A stretch of 64,000 bases of DNA from Calonectria ilicicola (Eukaryota; Ascomycota; Sordariomycetes; Hypocreales; Nectriaceae), in the NCBI GenBank assembly GCA_020809705.1, contig CP085831.1, forward strand, positions 62,001-126,000, given 5' to 3'. Each line of letters opens with the position of its first letter. Within the stretch, counting starts at the first letter, position 1. This document shows, one piece after another, positions 24,612 through 36,537 of the stretch. The notes under the pieces are model-generated. The model saw nothing but the letters and a program-made list of their open reading frames with translations, had not been told where the DNA came from and searched no databases. The position numbers and the translations under genes are program-made.

Positions 24612-25116
24612 ATGACCGGGGCTACACCTTGGAACCTTTGATGGCAAAGTGGATTTCATTGTTATAGGGCCAGGTTTTATCCGAGGCCAAATAGGTTTAC
24701 TCATGCGGTGTCAACGGTTCCTCACCCGTCAGCCATACTATCGTTACAGAGTTTCTATATATGAAAACCAAATAAAATATGAATTAAATTAGAAAAAAAC
24801 ACAGTATCTTATGGTTCACTGTGATTGGCACCGATATCTCGGTTTTGACACATAAACAATTGGGCGGAAGACAAAATGATCTTGTACGCTTTCTACACCA
24901 CATGGTTCACGCCACTGATGTATTGAATGTGTGCATAAAAAACAGATCTTATCTTGCTGTGCATTATTAGTGGTCGTTGTGATTTGTTGCTTAGTCACCA
25001 ATAGTAGCCCAACAATAAATGTGCATTTTTGCTTTTTTGCAGAATTTGAGCCATCAATTTATGGTCGGCATCACCCTCGTGTTCCTTCATTCCACCATCA
25101 ACTTCCATCAATCAAC
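24612..25116. other. Intergenic
   Basis: About 500 bp holding the 3' region of the small secreted-protein gene and the promoter of the MYND gene. Nothing else was seen. Confidence 0.5.
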
Positions 25117-26175
25117 ATGTCGTCATTAAATGTCCTCAGCTTGATGTCACGTTCCTGCGAAGTTTGCCATCGGAGGAACGATCTCCTTCGTTGCTCGGGC
25201 TGTCAAGTCGTCTATTACTGTGGAAAAGACCACCAGCTCGCAGACCGAGATGACCATAAAAAGGCATGTTCAACCACCCTAAAAGCGCGGAAAAAGATGG
25301 AGGAGGAAGAGAAGAAGTTGCGTGAGAAACCTGGCGACAGCTTCACCCCACCTGACGTCTTTGAGAATGGGGCTGGTCTGTTCTGGGGAATCGTCGATAC
25401 ACGTGACTACATGCGGGCGCGTTATGGACTTGTGGACAACCTTTTACAGAAGTTTGGAACACCAGGTGGGCGAGCAGTAGCCGTTCAAATTGCGCTGGAC
25501 CATCTTATAGAGATGATGCGGTTATCTCGTGGAGATAATATGGGCCTCCGCGACATCGTTCCCGCGCTGTATATCCGCCTTGGAAGAGATCAAGAGGCGT
25601 ACGACTTTATTAAATGGCATGCACTCAAATGGAAGCAAAAAGATTATGAATGGAGTAACCCAGATAACCCATTCCTTGATTTGAAGGGCGAAGATGCACT
25701 GGAGGCTCCAAAGGACCTGTTCATCGACGACTTCTTTATCCACCCGAGCCATTCGGTAGCTATCATGCTGGTCAAGGTGCGCGCGTTGCTTGATCTCCAA
25801 GCTATCCAAAACAGCAGCGAAGCGTTTCCAGGATCTCCGACAGGGGAAATCCTCAATCGGATTCGCAGTCAGCTGGTGGGAAATGTTGTCAAGTCACGCC
25901 CTGAGATTTTGGAATCGGGTTTCATTGAGGTTGAACGTCTCATTGAAATGGTTAAGCCACAAGTGAGGGACCTGTACAAATGCATTGACAACTACAATTC
26001 TCATTTTTGGCCGTCCATGTTGAATGATCCGGCTGCCGTTCTGGCGAATAGACCCGGTCCATACTCGCCCAAGACGAAGTCCGAGGCCGAGTTGATGCTT
26101 TGTTATAACTTTGCGGCATGGGCTGAGACCCCCGGGGCCATTGACACGATACGAAATTTGAGTCAGGTTATGTAA
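25117..26175 (+). CDS. MYND-type zinc finger protein
   Basis: A single exon of 352 residues. Residues 14-50 form a MYND finger (CEVC, CSGC, YYC, ending HKKAC). A charged linker follows (residues ~55-70), then a helical region of about 280 residues with no catalytic motif I can name. Many fungi have families of such MYND proteins with a TPR-like C-terminal part. They are thought to act in protein-protein contacts, and a few regulate development. The ATG at 25117 (context CAACATGTC) is preferred; the frame runs open upstream but through non-coding-looking sequence. Confidence 0.82.
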   Translation: MSSLNVLSLMSRSCEVCHRRNDLLRCSGCQVVYYCGKDHQLADRDDHKKACSTTLKARKKMEEEEKKLREKPGDSFTPPDVFENGAGLFWGIVDTRDYMRARYGLVDNLLQKFGTPGGRAVAVQIALDHLIEMMRLSRGDNMGLRDIVPALYIRLGRDQEAYDFIKWHALKWKQKDYEWSNPDNPFLDLKGEDALEAPKDLFIDDFFIHPSHSVAIMLVKVRALLDLQAIQNSSEAFPGSPTGEILNRIRSQLVGNVVKSRPEILESGFIEVERLIEMVKPQVRDLYKCIDNYNSHFWPSMLNDPAAVLANRPGPYSPKTKSEAELMLCYNFAAWAETPGAIDTIRNLSQVM

Positions 26176-26610
26176 TATATGGCTGGTTTGAAATGTTGTG
26201 AATGATCTACGGTGAAACTAACGCATGGCCAAAGCTTCACAATTGCGATACAATCGCTTTACACATTGTGTCCCAACGGATATCTGGAAGTTGTTAAAAT
26301 TCTGGGAAAGGTTGCTAAGAATATGGATTCATGAACACCGTATTTCCTTCAAGTGGATTACCAAAAACTAGTGATGAGGTTCGAGATATTTGTTGCCGGG
26401 GAAGAGAAAAGGTTAATCAGATTGGGGTTGTTGTGAAAGGACTTTCAAATTGCCAAACACCTGTGCATCCGGCCTTTTTTTCAATTGAGCTTTCTTCTAT
26501 TTATTTTACTCTCTTATGGGACTGGAGCTTTGAAGTTTTAATAAGAAGGAATATTGTATATTTATGATATTACCAAACGCCTTTTATTTCATCTCTACTT
26601 TGAAGAGTGA
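26176..26610. other. Intergenic, convergent gene ends
   Basis: About 435 bp between convergent genes. I see no gene in it. Confidence 0.5.
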
Positions 26611-29600
26611 TCAGGTAGCCCATCCTTTGACCAGCTCCGCTAACGTCTCTTCGGTGCCTACATTTCCTGGAAATACGACATACGGCACATCGCGATGTCG
26701 GCTAGTTTCTTCATTGCATCTCCAGAGAGGAACTCCTGGAGCTGCCTGTCCAATAATTCTTGCTCGTTTCATTCGTAAACTTTTGGTTGCAGTATCTGAG
26801 GAGGTGATGCCGCCTTTCGCGATAATATAACGGGGTCGCACTTGAATCTCCTCAACCAATCGTACAAGGGCATGGGCAACCTTTGATCCGATATTTAGAG
26901 AGCTGAGGGCGTCATGACCTTTAATCAAGGTCCTTGAAGTCATAACAAGCGTGTCGTGACCCATTTCTATTTCTTTTGATGCGTTGGATGCGGCTTCTAG
27001 TACAGTGGCCTCTAGGGTTTCAGGTGAAGCAATCAAGTCGGCAACGTCCAGTTCAATGACAGAGAGTTGGTCTCCTCTCTTCTCCCGCAAGACCTTAAGC
27101 TGGGCAGTTGTTTTGGGGACGTATGACCCGGCAACAATTAGGCCACCTGGTTGATTGGTGTCATCTCTGGAGAGACCAAGATCCTCAAATCCAAGAGGTG
27201 GGATTCCCCTTATTCCTAATCGAGATGAGACAAATGCAGCTCCAGTACGGAAGAGGTATCGTCTGCCCTCCTTCTCTGCCGCGAGAAGGCCTGAAACAAA
27301 TACATGCATGTCTGATTCAGCCGCTGCGTTGACGATAACGACAGTGTTAGATCCTGTCGGTGCTTCGAGAAGTCTTTTGGTGACTCCAGCTGGTCCTCCG
27401 AGTCTAATGTCGTCAAGGGTAATGGAAACAAAAGAGGAGTGATCAAAACGATTGCCACACTTCTCTAGAATGTAGTCTCTCAGATTGGAATTCTTGTATC
27501 CGAAATGGGCATCTTGCGCAAATGGGGTCTTGCTAGCCGGTACCAGGATGTCACCCTCTTTCACATAGTGTACATCCTCAATGGTGTATCGACCGCCCTG
27601 AAAGAAGAAGGGGGCCAAGACCCAGGCATCGAATTTCCCAAAGGCCTCCTCTGCGGCTTCAGGTTCCTCCGGTAGGTGACCTCGCAATGTGGAATCACCC
27701 CGGAGTACAATCTCAACGGCCTTTCCGGCCTTTTCAGCGGCGGCCTTGACATTGGTGCATATTTCAAGAATCAGCTTCCGAGCCTCCACCGATGGTAATG
27801 CTCGGGAGTTGGTAAGGATAAAAAATCCAGGTGGGTTTAGACTAAATTGTTGCTCCAGTGCCTGTGAATCCCAAGTCATCAAGACATCGATGTCGTGGCA
27901 AGTCTGAGTACCAGTTGGATCATCATCTAGAACAACTAGGATGGGAACCTCTCTATTGTTCACAACAGTGTTAATGGATCCAAGAACATCGGAATCATAC
28001 TCTGATGGCAAAGATTCGAGCGTCTCTTGGGCTGGAAGTGGCTGAGGCTCACTTTCTTGAGAACCTACAGTAGAGATCTGAGTCTTGGAGCTGGGTGCCC
28101 CCTCAACCTTTCCGGCATTTGCGGCAACTGAAACGCCAGTTACTAGCTCATATAGTCTGACAACTCCTGCATCTGCTTGGCTGGAAAGGCCTCGTGCGGC
28201 ACCTGAGATGTAAAGAGTATGGGCCACAGCAGACAGTGGAGCCGAGTACAAACATCGCTTGGCTTCATCTAAGACGATTCCCAAATCCTTGACAAAAATC
28301 GCAAGCGCCGAGTGAGCTGTCCAGTCAGCGTCAAGCATTTGAGGAACTCGGTTCTCCAACATCCAACTCCAAGCGGCTGCATCCTTGAGAATTCCAAAGA
28401 GGTTTCTTGTATCGAGACCGAGGGCTGCGGCGAATGCCATAGCCTCTGCGGCGGCAGCAATGTGGACACCGGCGAGGAGCTGGTTAATCAGCTTCACCGA
28501 GGAGGCCGCACCGACACCACCTTGGACGTGACAGAGGTTGCTCGCAACTCCAGTGATGGCAAGTAGTGGGCTTTTTACCTTTGATATCGCGGCACTGTTG
28601 CCAGAGCATATGACCTGATAGAATGTTAATGAAAGGTATTGTGAAACAATGATAAAAAAACTGACCGTTAGTGTGCCATTTTCTGCTCGAACAACACCTC
28701 CACTGACGGGTGCATCAATTAAGCTGATGCCTTTTTCCAGGCCGATCAATCTCTTCTCCAAACCCATAATATAGGAAGGTGGGACTGTAGAATTCAAAAT
28801 AATGGTAGCGCCGTGAGCTAGGCAATCAGCAGCCTTTCCACTACCAAATAAGATATCATCAACTTGGGCCGCATTTTGCACCATCAGGATGACGAGCTCG
28901 GCACCGCGTATAGCGTCAGCTGGGCAACTAGCCTTTGTGGCCTTTCCATCTTTGGATAAAAACTTGTCGACTGCCTGTTCGACCACATCGTAGCCATGCA
29001 CCGTGTATCCTGCGCGAAGGAGAGAAGATGCAATTCCTTGACCCATGGCTCCCAGACCAATCATTCCTATTTTGGAGATTTCCAACGGGGTACTGCCGGG
29101 GGTCATGTCAGTTGTCACGCTTGATTTGTTGGCGTTTTGTTGGACACTATTGGGGTTTCCGGGTAGAAATAGGCGGACCAGACCAGCATCATCTTCTCTT
29201 CCGTATCCCTGAGATGACGCAGAAATATAGAGCTGCTCTGCGGCCGAGGCCAAAGGAACGGGGAATTGAAGGGTGCGAGCCGCTGACACGACGATCCCCT
29301 AAGAACATTGCATCAGATAAAGTCCAGCAGCTCTGTAAACCTGGAACGTACCATGTCTTTGACAAATATGTCTAGTGCTGAATGAGGGGTCCAATCCCCT
29401 GTCAACATGTGTGGTACGCGGTTCTCGAAAGCCCAGGAATTTCCTGCGGCATTAACAATAATGTTGTAGACTTCTTGAGTGTCAAGACCGGCTTTAGCAG
29501 CAAGACCCATGGCCTCAGCGGCTGTAGCAATATGCGTTCCTACGAGAAGTTGGTTGACCATCTTCACCTTGCTTGCAGCACCAAGGCCACCGGGAATGAT

Positions 29601-30180
29601 ATAGAGGCTCTGGGACATTTCATGCAAAATCTCGTCTGCTCGCGAAAGAGATTCTTCGGTTCCAGAAGCAAAAATAGTGAGTTGACCCTCTGCCGCACGC
29701 TTTGTGCCTCCCGAAACTGGGCAGTCGACTAGAAATAGGTCTGATCGTTCCGCGGCAGCTAGGCGGGACGGCAAGCTCTCATGAAATGTAGGGCTGACAG
29801 TTGAGCAAATCAGAATTGTAGCATTTTTGGGTAAGACTATATTGTGTTAGAAGAATTTTGCTCAATCAATGAGATACCTTACCTTTGACAGCACCCTCTT
29901 TCTCGTCAAAGAGTACATGCTCGAGTTGCGCCGCATTGGCCACCATGCAAATGAAGACACTGCTGTCCTCGGCAGCATCTCTAATGGATTTACTTGCGAG
30001 TCCTCCTTTTTCAGAAAACTTCTGTATACTGGGCTCAAAGACATCGTACCCCTTGACAACATAGCGTGAACTAGCTGCCAGGTTGCTTGCCATGCCAGAG
30101 CCCATGGCTCCAAGGCCAATGAAGCCAATAGGTTTAGTGGTGCCCACGTGAGACGTCATGGCTGAGATCTGAAGACTCAT
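26611..30180 (-). CDS. Fusion of two 6PGDH-like (threonate/3-hydroxyisobutyrate-type) dehydrogenases with a four-carbon acid sugar kinase
   Basis: Four exons (30180-29883, 29836-29352, 29298-28666, 28614-26611) give 1139 residues. Domain 1 (about 16-300) has the Rossmann loop GFIGLGAMGSG, the substrate signature DCPVSGG and the catalytic Lys helix KVKMVNQLL. Domain 2 (about 337-640) repeats this with GMIGLGAMGQG, DAPVSGG and SVKLINQLL. Domain 3 (about 695-1139) is a DUF1537-type kinase opening with VLDDDPTGTQ and ending with a nucleotide-binding region (FPGNVGTEETL). In bacteria the separate enzymes (LtnD/OtnK type) oxidise and phosphorylate four-carbon sugar acids such as threonate. A single polypeptide could channel the intermediate. 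The class II aldolase domain that I recall in some longer fungal relatives is absent here. The intron at 28615-28665 is open in frame but removed, because it interrupts the DAPVSGG domain with non-conserved hydrophobic residues. Confidence 0.85.
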
Positions 30181-30533
30181 GTGTGGTTTGACAGAGGCGT
30201 GACCAAACCGGGCTCGAGGGATAATTTGAATAAAAAGACCAGCCTGAAATGCCTTGCATTGCTGGACCTAGAGGAACGAATCATTTTGTCGTTTTCTGGT
30301 CCAGAATCCATGTGATGATTTCCCACTAATGCCCACCGAGACACCCCTGCACGGAATTGGTGCCATTGGCCAATTAGCTTCAGTTAGTGGAGGCGCCGTG
30401 GCGGGGACATTGCGAGTCGTTAGCTTCGCTCGGTCATCATCCCGCTCTCCTCCACCATTTTCTCTCTTCAGTGCGGTCTTCGCTCCGCAGCCCTTGATAC
30501 GCAAAAGTCGAGGCCAAGGATCCACGCAAGGAC
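30181..30533. promoter_or_regulatory. Divergent promoter between fusion enzyme and Zn2Cys6 regulator
   Basis: A 353-bp gap between divergent start codons; a shared control region for the putative sugar-acid cassette. No specific operator was assigned. Confidence 0.45.
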
Positions 30534-32521
30534 ATGAAACGAACCCGATTCGACGCTGGCGTGGACGCAGGGCGTCACCAGCCCAAGATTTCCAGAAAGA
30601 TTCGGGCTTGTAAGTTGAAGCGAACCCCAATTGGCTGTCTGTGGTGGTGGCTGATGCATTGCGAGTAGGCCAAGAGTGCCAGAACCGCAAGATCAAGTGC
30701 GGCATCGAACCTGGCCAGACGCAGTGCACAAGATGCGTTCGGCTTGGCCTGGACTGCATCGTCAACAAGAGCCTCCAGACGCTGCTTGAAGACGAGAGTG
30801 AGTGGAAGGGCCGGATGGAACAACATGTTCGTAGTCTTCAAGCGGCTGTTGCGCAGGTCCAGCAACACCTCAATCTGCCCCAAATTGCGCTATTGCAACC
30901 CTCATTAGGTCGGAGCCAGCTCCTCGCCACGACGCAGACCAGTCCGTCAGCGACCTCACCATTGCGCCCGTCCGATGTGACGACCATGACCAGAGAGAAC
31001 TCGCCTGAGCCCGAGACACACGAGTCGCCTGAGCAAGCCATCGTCAACGCGCCCATGGCCAGCCTGTTTGAAGTGACTAAGCTACGCAACATCCGAAGTG
31101 ACCCGGGTGCTGCAACGCGCAGACCCGCCCAGGATGAGGAACCCGACTTTATCTCGCAGGGCAAGATTGGCTTACACGAGGCCGAGACCCTCTTCTCCAC
31201 CTTCTGTGGAACACTCAATGCATACCTCTGGGGTGGCATAGCTCTGGTCCACAAGACGCTGGACAAGACGCGAGCCTCGTCGGCGCTGCTGACAGCCGCC
31301 ATATTGGCTGTGACGGCGCTGCACGCCCAGGACCAAGGGAAAGCCTTTGACAAGTGCTATCCCATCTTTTTAGATCTCGCTAGTCAGTCGGTGTTTAAGC
31401 GATACTACAACTTGGACGATGTGCGCGGCCTGTGCATTGGGGCCTTTTGGCTGTCTGATGTGAGCTGGAAGTTGTCCGGTCTCGCAGTGCGTATCGCCAC
31501 CGAGCTCAAGCTGCACCAGTCTTGTTACAAGGCCCTGCAAGGTGACTCAAGTGAGGATATAGACAAGGCCAGATTGTGGTATTTTCTCTACGTCTGTGAC
31601 CACCACTTTAGCATCGCCTACGGGAGACCTCCAGTGATCCATGAGGATGCGACCATCACGAACCATGAGAGCCTGTTACGGTTGCCAGGCATCACGCAAG
31701 CTGACCAGCGATTGCACAGTCAAGTTGGCGTCTTTATTATTTTGAGCCGCGTGTTCCTAACATTTGGGCCGGATCGGTCGAGACTCGTGGCCAATGACGA
31801 GTTTGAAGCACTTCGCCGATACGACATCGACCTGGCTCGCTGGAGAGAACACTGGGAGAGCCGCCTCGAACCTGATCATCACATCTCTAATTATCCATCA
31901 AAGGGAGTCACGCTTCATTATTACTTTGCCCGCCTCCAGTTGCTTTCAATTTGCCTGCGTGGTATGAGCCCTTCGGCCCAATACATTATCTCGGCGGAGC
32001 GGCGAGATTTCATCAATTTGGCGATTGAAAGCGCGTCCTCGGCATTGAGGCTCATCCTAGACGATGCGGAGCTGCGGAGGGCTGTGATTGGTGTTCCTTT
32101 GTACCTGCTGACCACAATTGCATACGCATCCATGTTCCTTGTCAAGGTACAGCTGCACTGGAAACAAGCCGGCTTTGCCCTTCGCGATGAAGATGTTATT
32201 GAGCTTATGGAAAAGACCGTTGCCTTGCTGGATAAGAACCGGCAGTGCGTTCGGCACTTGGCCCATTACATTGGGCGAGGACTGAATGGCATGTTGCAAA
32301 AGCTCAAGCAGCGAGAGCCGGAGGGTCAGCAGGTAGCCCCGGTAGATTCCCAGGCAACGGTTGTCCCGTGGACAGAAAATCAAGGCAACGCATGGCAGAG
32401 CACAGACTGGACGGCCTGGGTTTCTGGCGCTGACATGTATGGATATGGACATGTCGAAGCGAGCGTGGACCAGGATCCACTGTACATGCTGGATATTCTT
32501 CAAGCCCAATTGCCAGAATAA
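30534..32521 (+). CDS. Zn2Cys6 transcription factor with fungal-specific TF domain
   Basis: Two exons (30534-30609, 30669-32521) give 642 residues. The intron splits the first zinc-binding cysteine codon; after splicing the cluster reads CQECQNRKIKC, with Cys at 26, 29, 36, 45, 48 and 55. Residues ~210-400 match the fungal-specific TF middle homology region (AFWLSDVSWKLSGLAVRIA, then LWYFLYVCDHHFSIAYGRPP). The gene is divergent from the dehydrogenase-kinase fusion and upstream of an MFS carrier in the same orientation, so it is likely the local activator of that cassette. Codon use is more GC-rich than in the 0-20 kb block. Confidence 0.88.
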
Positions 32522-32997
32522 TAGACTGCGTGCGATTTTCCGACGACGAATGAGTCTCAGTCATGACAATAACTGAGTCGTCGCTATCTCTAGCGTTTAA
32601 CCAGTTTGCAATACATCATCACACCGCCTTGCCCCGCAAAGTTGGTAGGATTATCGTGCCATGGTCGTTTTTCGTTACGCTCAATCCCCCAGCTCAGACC
32701 TGGCGTCGTCACAATTGTCCAATCGGCGCGAAGGCCGCTATGGGGCGCCAACCTCCCCTTCTCCAACTATCTCCACACGCTCCTCAACGCCTCCCATTCC
32801 CCCGCAAACCCCGTGGGGAACTTGGGTCACTCTGTGCGGCAGAGAATTTTTGCTGGACAATGGTCTCCGTGACCTAGTTTGAGGAATGGTACTTTGGCTT
32901 TCCATAAATCGTCGGTGTTTCTCCGCAATTTGGCCATCGCTTTCAATCAACCATTGTACAACTTCATCTTGTTGGTCCAACAGCTCACACAATCATC
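32522..32997. promoter_or_regulatory. Intergenic with promoter of the MFS gene
   Basis: About 475 bp between two co-oriented genes. It should hold the regulator's terminator and the transporter's promoter. The overlapping short open frames here look like chance. Confidence 0.4.
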
Positions 32998-34557
32998 ATG
33001 GACCAGGAAAAGAATGAAGCTGTGGAGCTCAAGGAGCACTCCGATCAAGATGGTGCACTGGATCAGGAGATGCTGCAAGCGATCCGTGACTACGTCCCAA
33101 ACACGGACGAGGAGAAGAAGCTTGTGAGAAAGATTGATTTCTTTCTTATGCCAATCCTTTGGATTATGTACATTTTGAACTACGTTGACAGAACAAACAT
33201 TGTACGTATTTTCCCCCATTGTCTCCAAATCTCCAAAACTAAATTCTCCGTGCTAGGGAAATGCCAAGATTGCTGGCATGCAAAGCGAACTCAACCTGAC
33301 CGACGATGACTACGCCTGGGTTCTATCAATCTTCTTCTTCGGATACCTCATTTGTGAGGTCCCATCAAATATGATTCTTGCTCGCAGCCGCCCCTCTATC
33401 TTTCTTCCCGCAATCATGCTTGTTTGGGGTGCCTTGAGTGCTTTGATGGCCATTTCCAAGACCTACAGTGCTCTCCTCGGTTTCCGCTTCATACTTGGAT
33501 GTATTGAGGCCGGTTTTTTCCCTGGAGTTTTATATCTTCTTAGCTGTTGGTACACAAAGGCCGAGTTGGGTAAGTATCTGAGGATTTGGAATAGCAATCG
33601 TAATACAGGTCTGACACGAGTAATCTAGGCAAGCGCTTTGCCATCTTCTACACTGCGGCGGTTCTCTCAGGCGCATTTGGCGGCATTCTTGCCGGTGCTA
33701 TTACCTCGAATCTCCACGACGCTCACGGAATTTCTGGTTGGAGATGGCTATTTATTGTTGAAGGCGTTGCTACGGTGGGAGTGGCCATGACGGCATTCTT
33801 CATACTCTTGGATTACCCTGCGACTTCTAGTCGCCTCAACGAAAGCGAACGACGCCTCGCGCATATTCGTATTGTTCGGGATGGAATCGCCACAAACGGA
33901 AACGGTAAACAGCTGAGTCATTGGAATGCATTTATTGCTGCCGTCTCAGACCCACGAACCTACCTCTTTATCGTCCTCTTCATGCTCGACATTGGCGCTG
34001 GAACGATCTCGTATTTCATCCCGACAATTACTACAACGTTAGGCTATGATACTGTTACGGCACAGTATATGACGGTGCCTATTTATGGCGTCGCTGCAGT
34101 TTGTCTCAACATCGTTGCCTGGTCATCCGACCGTCTTGGAGAGCGGCGATGGCATGTCACTGGAGCATTGGCTCTGGGATTCGTCTGCAGCTTGGTGTGC
34201 GCGGTTGTACAGACAGCAGTGGTCCGTTATGTTATGATTTGCTTCGTTGCGGCCGGAATTTGGACCGCCTGTCCTCTGATTCTCTCCTGGACCAGCGGCG
34301 TTATCAGCCTCCCTCCTGAGAAGCGAGCCATTGTTCTTGCGCTTGTCAACGCTTTTGGCAACTTTTCCAGTGTCTATGGAAGTCGGATCTGGAAGAGTAG
34401 TGATGCACCTGGGTATCCAATTGGATTTGGGGTCACAGCTGGATTCTTGGGCGCAGGGATGATCCTCGCAGCTGTAATTCCGGTTGTATGTCGCATTGTG
34501 GACTGGAAGGGAACCAAGGCTGAACTTGAACTTGCACAGCAGCGAGATGAGGAGTGA
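32998..34557 (+). CDS. MFS transporter, ACS (allantoate permease-like) family
   Basis: Three exons (32998-33201, 33257-33569, 33629-34557) give 481 residues. Hallmarks of the family are LNYVDRTNIGNAKIAG in helix 1, VPSNMILAR, the GCIEAGFFPGVLYLLSCWYT block, and the C-terminal SSVYGSRIWKSSDAPGY. Such carriers import organic anions, sugar acids, vitamins or amides with protons at the plasma membrane. Its place beside the dehydrogenase-kinase fusion and a Zn2Cys6 regulator suggests uptake of the same sugar acid. The start ATG follows a CATC-rich leader. Confidence 0.88.
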
Positions 34558-35530
34558 TAGGATACGATTTTACCAATGCTTAATATATGAAATTCTGCAA
34601 ATTGCGTTCCTGTTATCGATTCAACAAACCTGTATCATAACTTGTAACTGTGTCATTCATAATTGTGGACCCTTCTACAATGCAACCCCTGAGAGATTGT
34701 GTGGCGGTGGCTTCCCCCACTTGGCATAGTTTCTTCTTTTCTTTTTTTTTTTTTTTTTTGAATATTGGATTGGTGAATAGCTCTTACTCGGTTTTCCCCC
34801 TCTGAACTCGATAAAGCTTTTCCCATTAATGAAATAAAAAGAAAAAGGAGGCGTAAATCCAGCAGACTGAATGGTCATGATCCTAATCATTAATCGGGGC
34901 AAGCCACGAACGATCTTTCAAGGGTTGGATTGCCGCTGCTGCTGCGGCAAGTTCTGCCTGCCAGCTTGACCAAGAGTGGCGCCCACTTGTACGCGCCGGC
35001 TCAGCAACCTGCATATCAGTTACGGTCCGGCCTTTTTATCTCATGCGTGATCCTGCTGATCAAATGATCACGGGACAGCGGCAATCACAACGGAGCTCCG
35101 ATGACGTGTTGGCTGGACTAGAAAAAAACTAGTAGCGGCTAGATAGTGTTCAATTCCGAGATCGCCCTGTTATTGAGCTAGGTTATCGAGACCATCTGCT
35201 GAGCGCAACATATCTAATTATGCACTTTTTTTTATTAAAATTTTTTTTAGGTTTTAATCGATTCAAAAGAAATCTTCCTTTGGCCAAAAAATGGCAAAAA
35301 CTTTTATCTCGATTGCGGGGTTCAAATTGGGCCGTCGCTTGCACAATGCTGAAAAGGGCTTAGATTTAGGACTAAAGATATCCAATTTCAAACATCATCA
35401 TCCCGTCCCTTAGCGGAGAACATAAGCTGAGTGGATATTTCTTCGCCTGTAAAAAGGCCGGTGTCTGCCTTTACTTTTACTTTTCCTCACGTCCTTTTCT
35501 TTCCCTTGCACTGCTCTTTCATTGTCCATC
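34558..35530. other. Intergenic with a long T-rich tract
   Basis: About 970 bp. It includes a T run of about 19 bases near 34741-34759 and AT-rich sequence near 35220-35260. It separates the transporter from an acetyltransferase gene, whose promoter with a pyrimidine-rich leader lies near 35460-35525. No gene seen. Confidence 0.5.
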
Positions 35531-36353
35531 ATGTTGCTCAATATCGACGAAGATGAGAATCTCGCGCGTATGCAGCGTTCGGAACTGTATTACGCATTTA
35601 CTCCGCAGCTTGTAGCTGCTCGAAAGCGATGCGGACGTGCTGTGAATCGACTCAACTCCGCATCGGACCTAACTCGTCGACAAATTGCTGAGCATTGGAA
35701 AGAGTATGACGGCCCTCAGTTTCCCCAAGCCGATGTTGTTTGTAGTTTATCTTGGACTTGAACTTAAATAACTAACAAAGAGTAGAATAACGAATAGTGA
35801 CCGTGATCTGCCTCCACCCGCTGCAACAGAAGATGAAGATGATGCAGTTCTGTATGAGTATCCTTGGATAGAAACACCCATCAAAATCGATTATGGCAGC
35901 AATGTCAAAGTTGGGAGTAATGTTTTTATCAATTTCAATTGCACCATCATCGACACATGCCTGGTCACTATCGGATCGCGGACCCTGATCGGTCCAAATG
36001 TATCTTTGTTTAGTGGAACACATCCACTCGATCCAAGACTAAGAAATGGCACCAACGGACCGGAAGCTGGAAAGCCCATTACGATTGGTGAAGATTGTTG
36101 GTTGGGAGGCAATGTGATCATTCTCCCAGGAATCACAATCGGTGACGGATGCACAGTTGGAGCTGGAAGCGTTGTCACTAAGGTATGTGCTCCCTAAGAT
36201 GCGTTATCTGGATCTAGTTGTATTAATGAATTTTTGAAATAGGATGTACCTGCATATCATGTTGTTGCGGGAAATCCAGCCAAGATACTCGGAAAGCTGG
36301 ATCGCGACGCCGAAACAAAAGGATGCAGAAAATATCAGTTGACTAAAGTTTAG
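35531..36353 (+). CDS. Maltose O-acetyltransferase-like (NodL/LacA family) hexapeptide acetyltransferase
   Basis: Three exons: 35531 to about 35737, about 35781-36182, and 36243-36353, giving roughly 240 residues. The N-terminal Mac domain carries RSELYYAFTPQLVAARKRC. The rest is a left-handed beta-helix with hexapeptide repeats (VKVGSNVFINFN, TIGSRTLIGPNVSLFSGTHP, TIGEDCWLGGNVIILPGITIG, TVGAGSVVTKDVPA). The His in SGTHP is the usual catalytic base. It should acetylate a sugar or sugar-like acceptor with acetyl-CoA in the cytosol. The first intron is uncertain: a phase-0 donor at 35738 (GTTTGT) and acceptor at 35780 keep the frame but have weak signals. A paralogue lies at 41744. Confidence 0.8.
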
Positions 36354-36537
36354 GAAGAAGTTCTGACACAAAATCAAATCAATTAGCTAATGAAAACTTC
36401 AATAAAGTAGAGAAGATACCTTCAAACAATTTTGAAAATGCCCGTGGTTTCGTGACATGAAAAATCTATCAAAGTACATAAAGCGCTAACCTGAGCCAAT
36501 ACCCGCTCTGAAATAGGAAGAAATCTAAGTGAGTAGT

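Noticed and set aside
28615..28665. An 892-residue uninterrupted frame across this stretch in the dehydrogenase-kinase gene
   Set aside because: The 51 bp have a donor and acceptor and encode unconserved hydrophobic residues inside a conserved domain, so they are an in-frame intron, not coding sequence.
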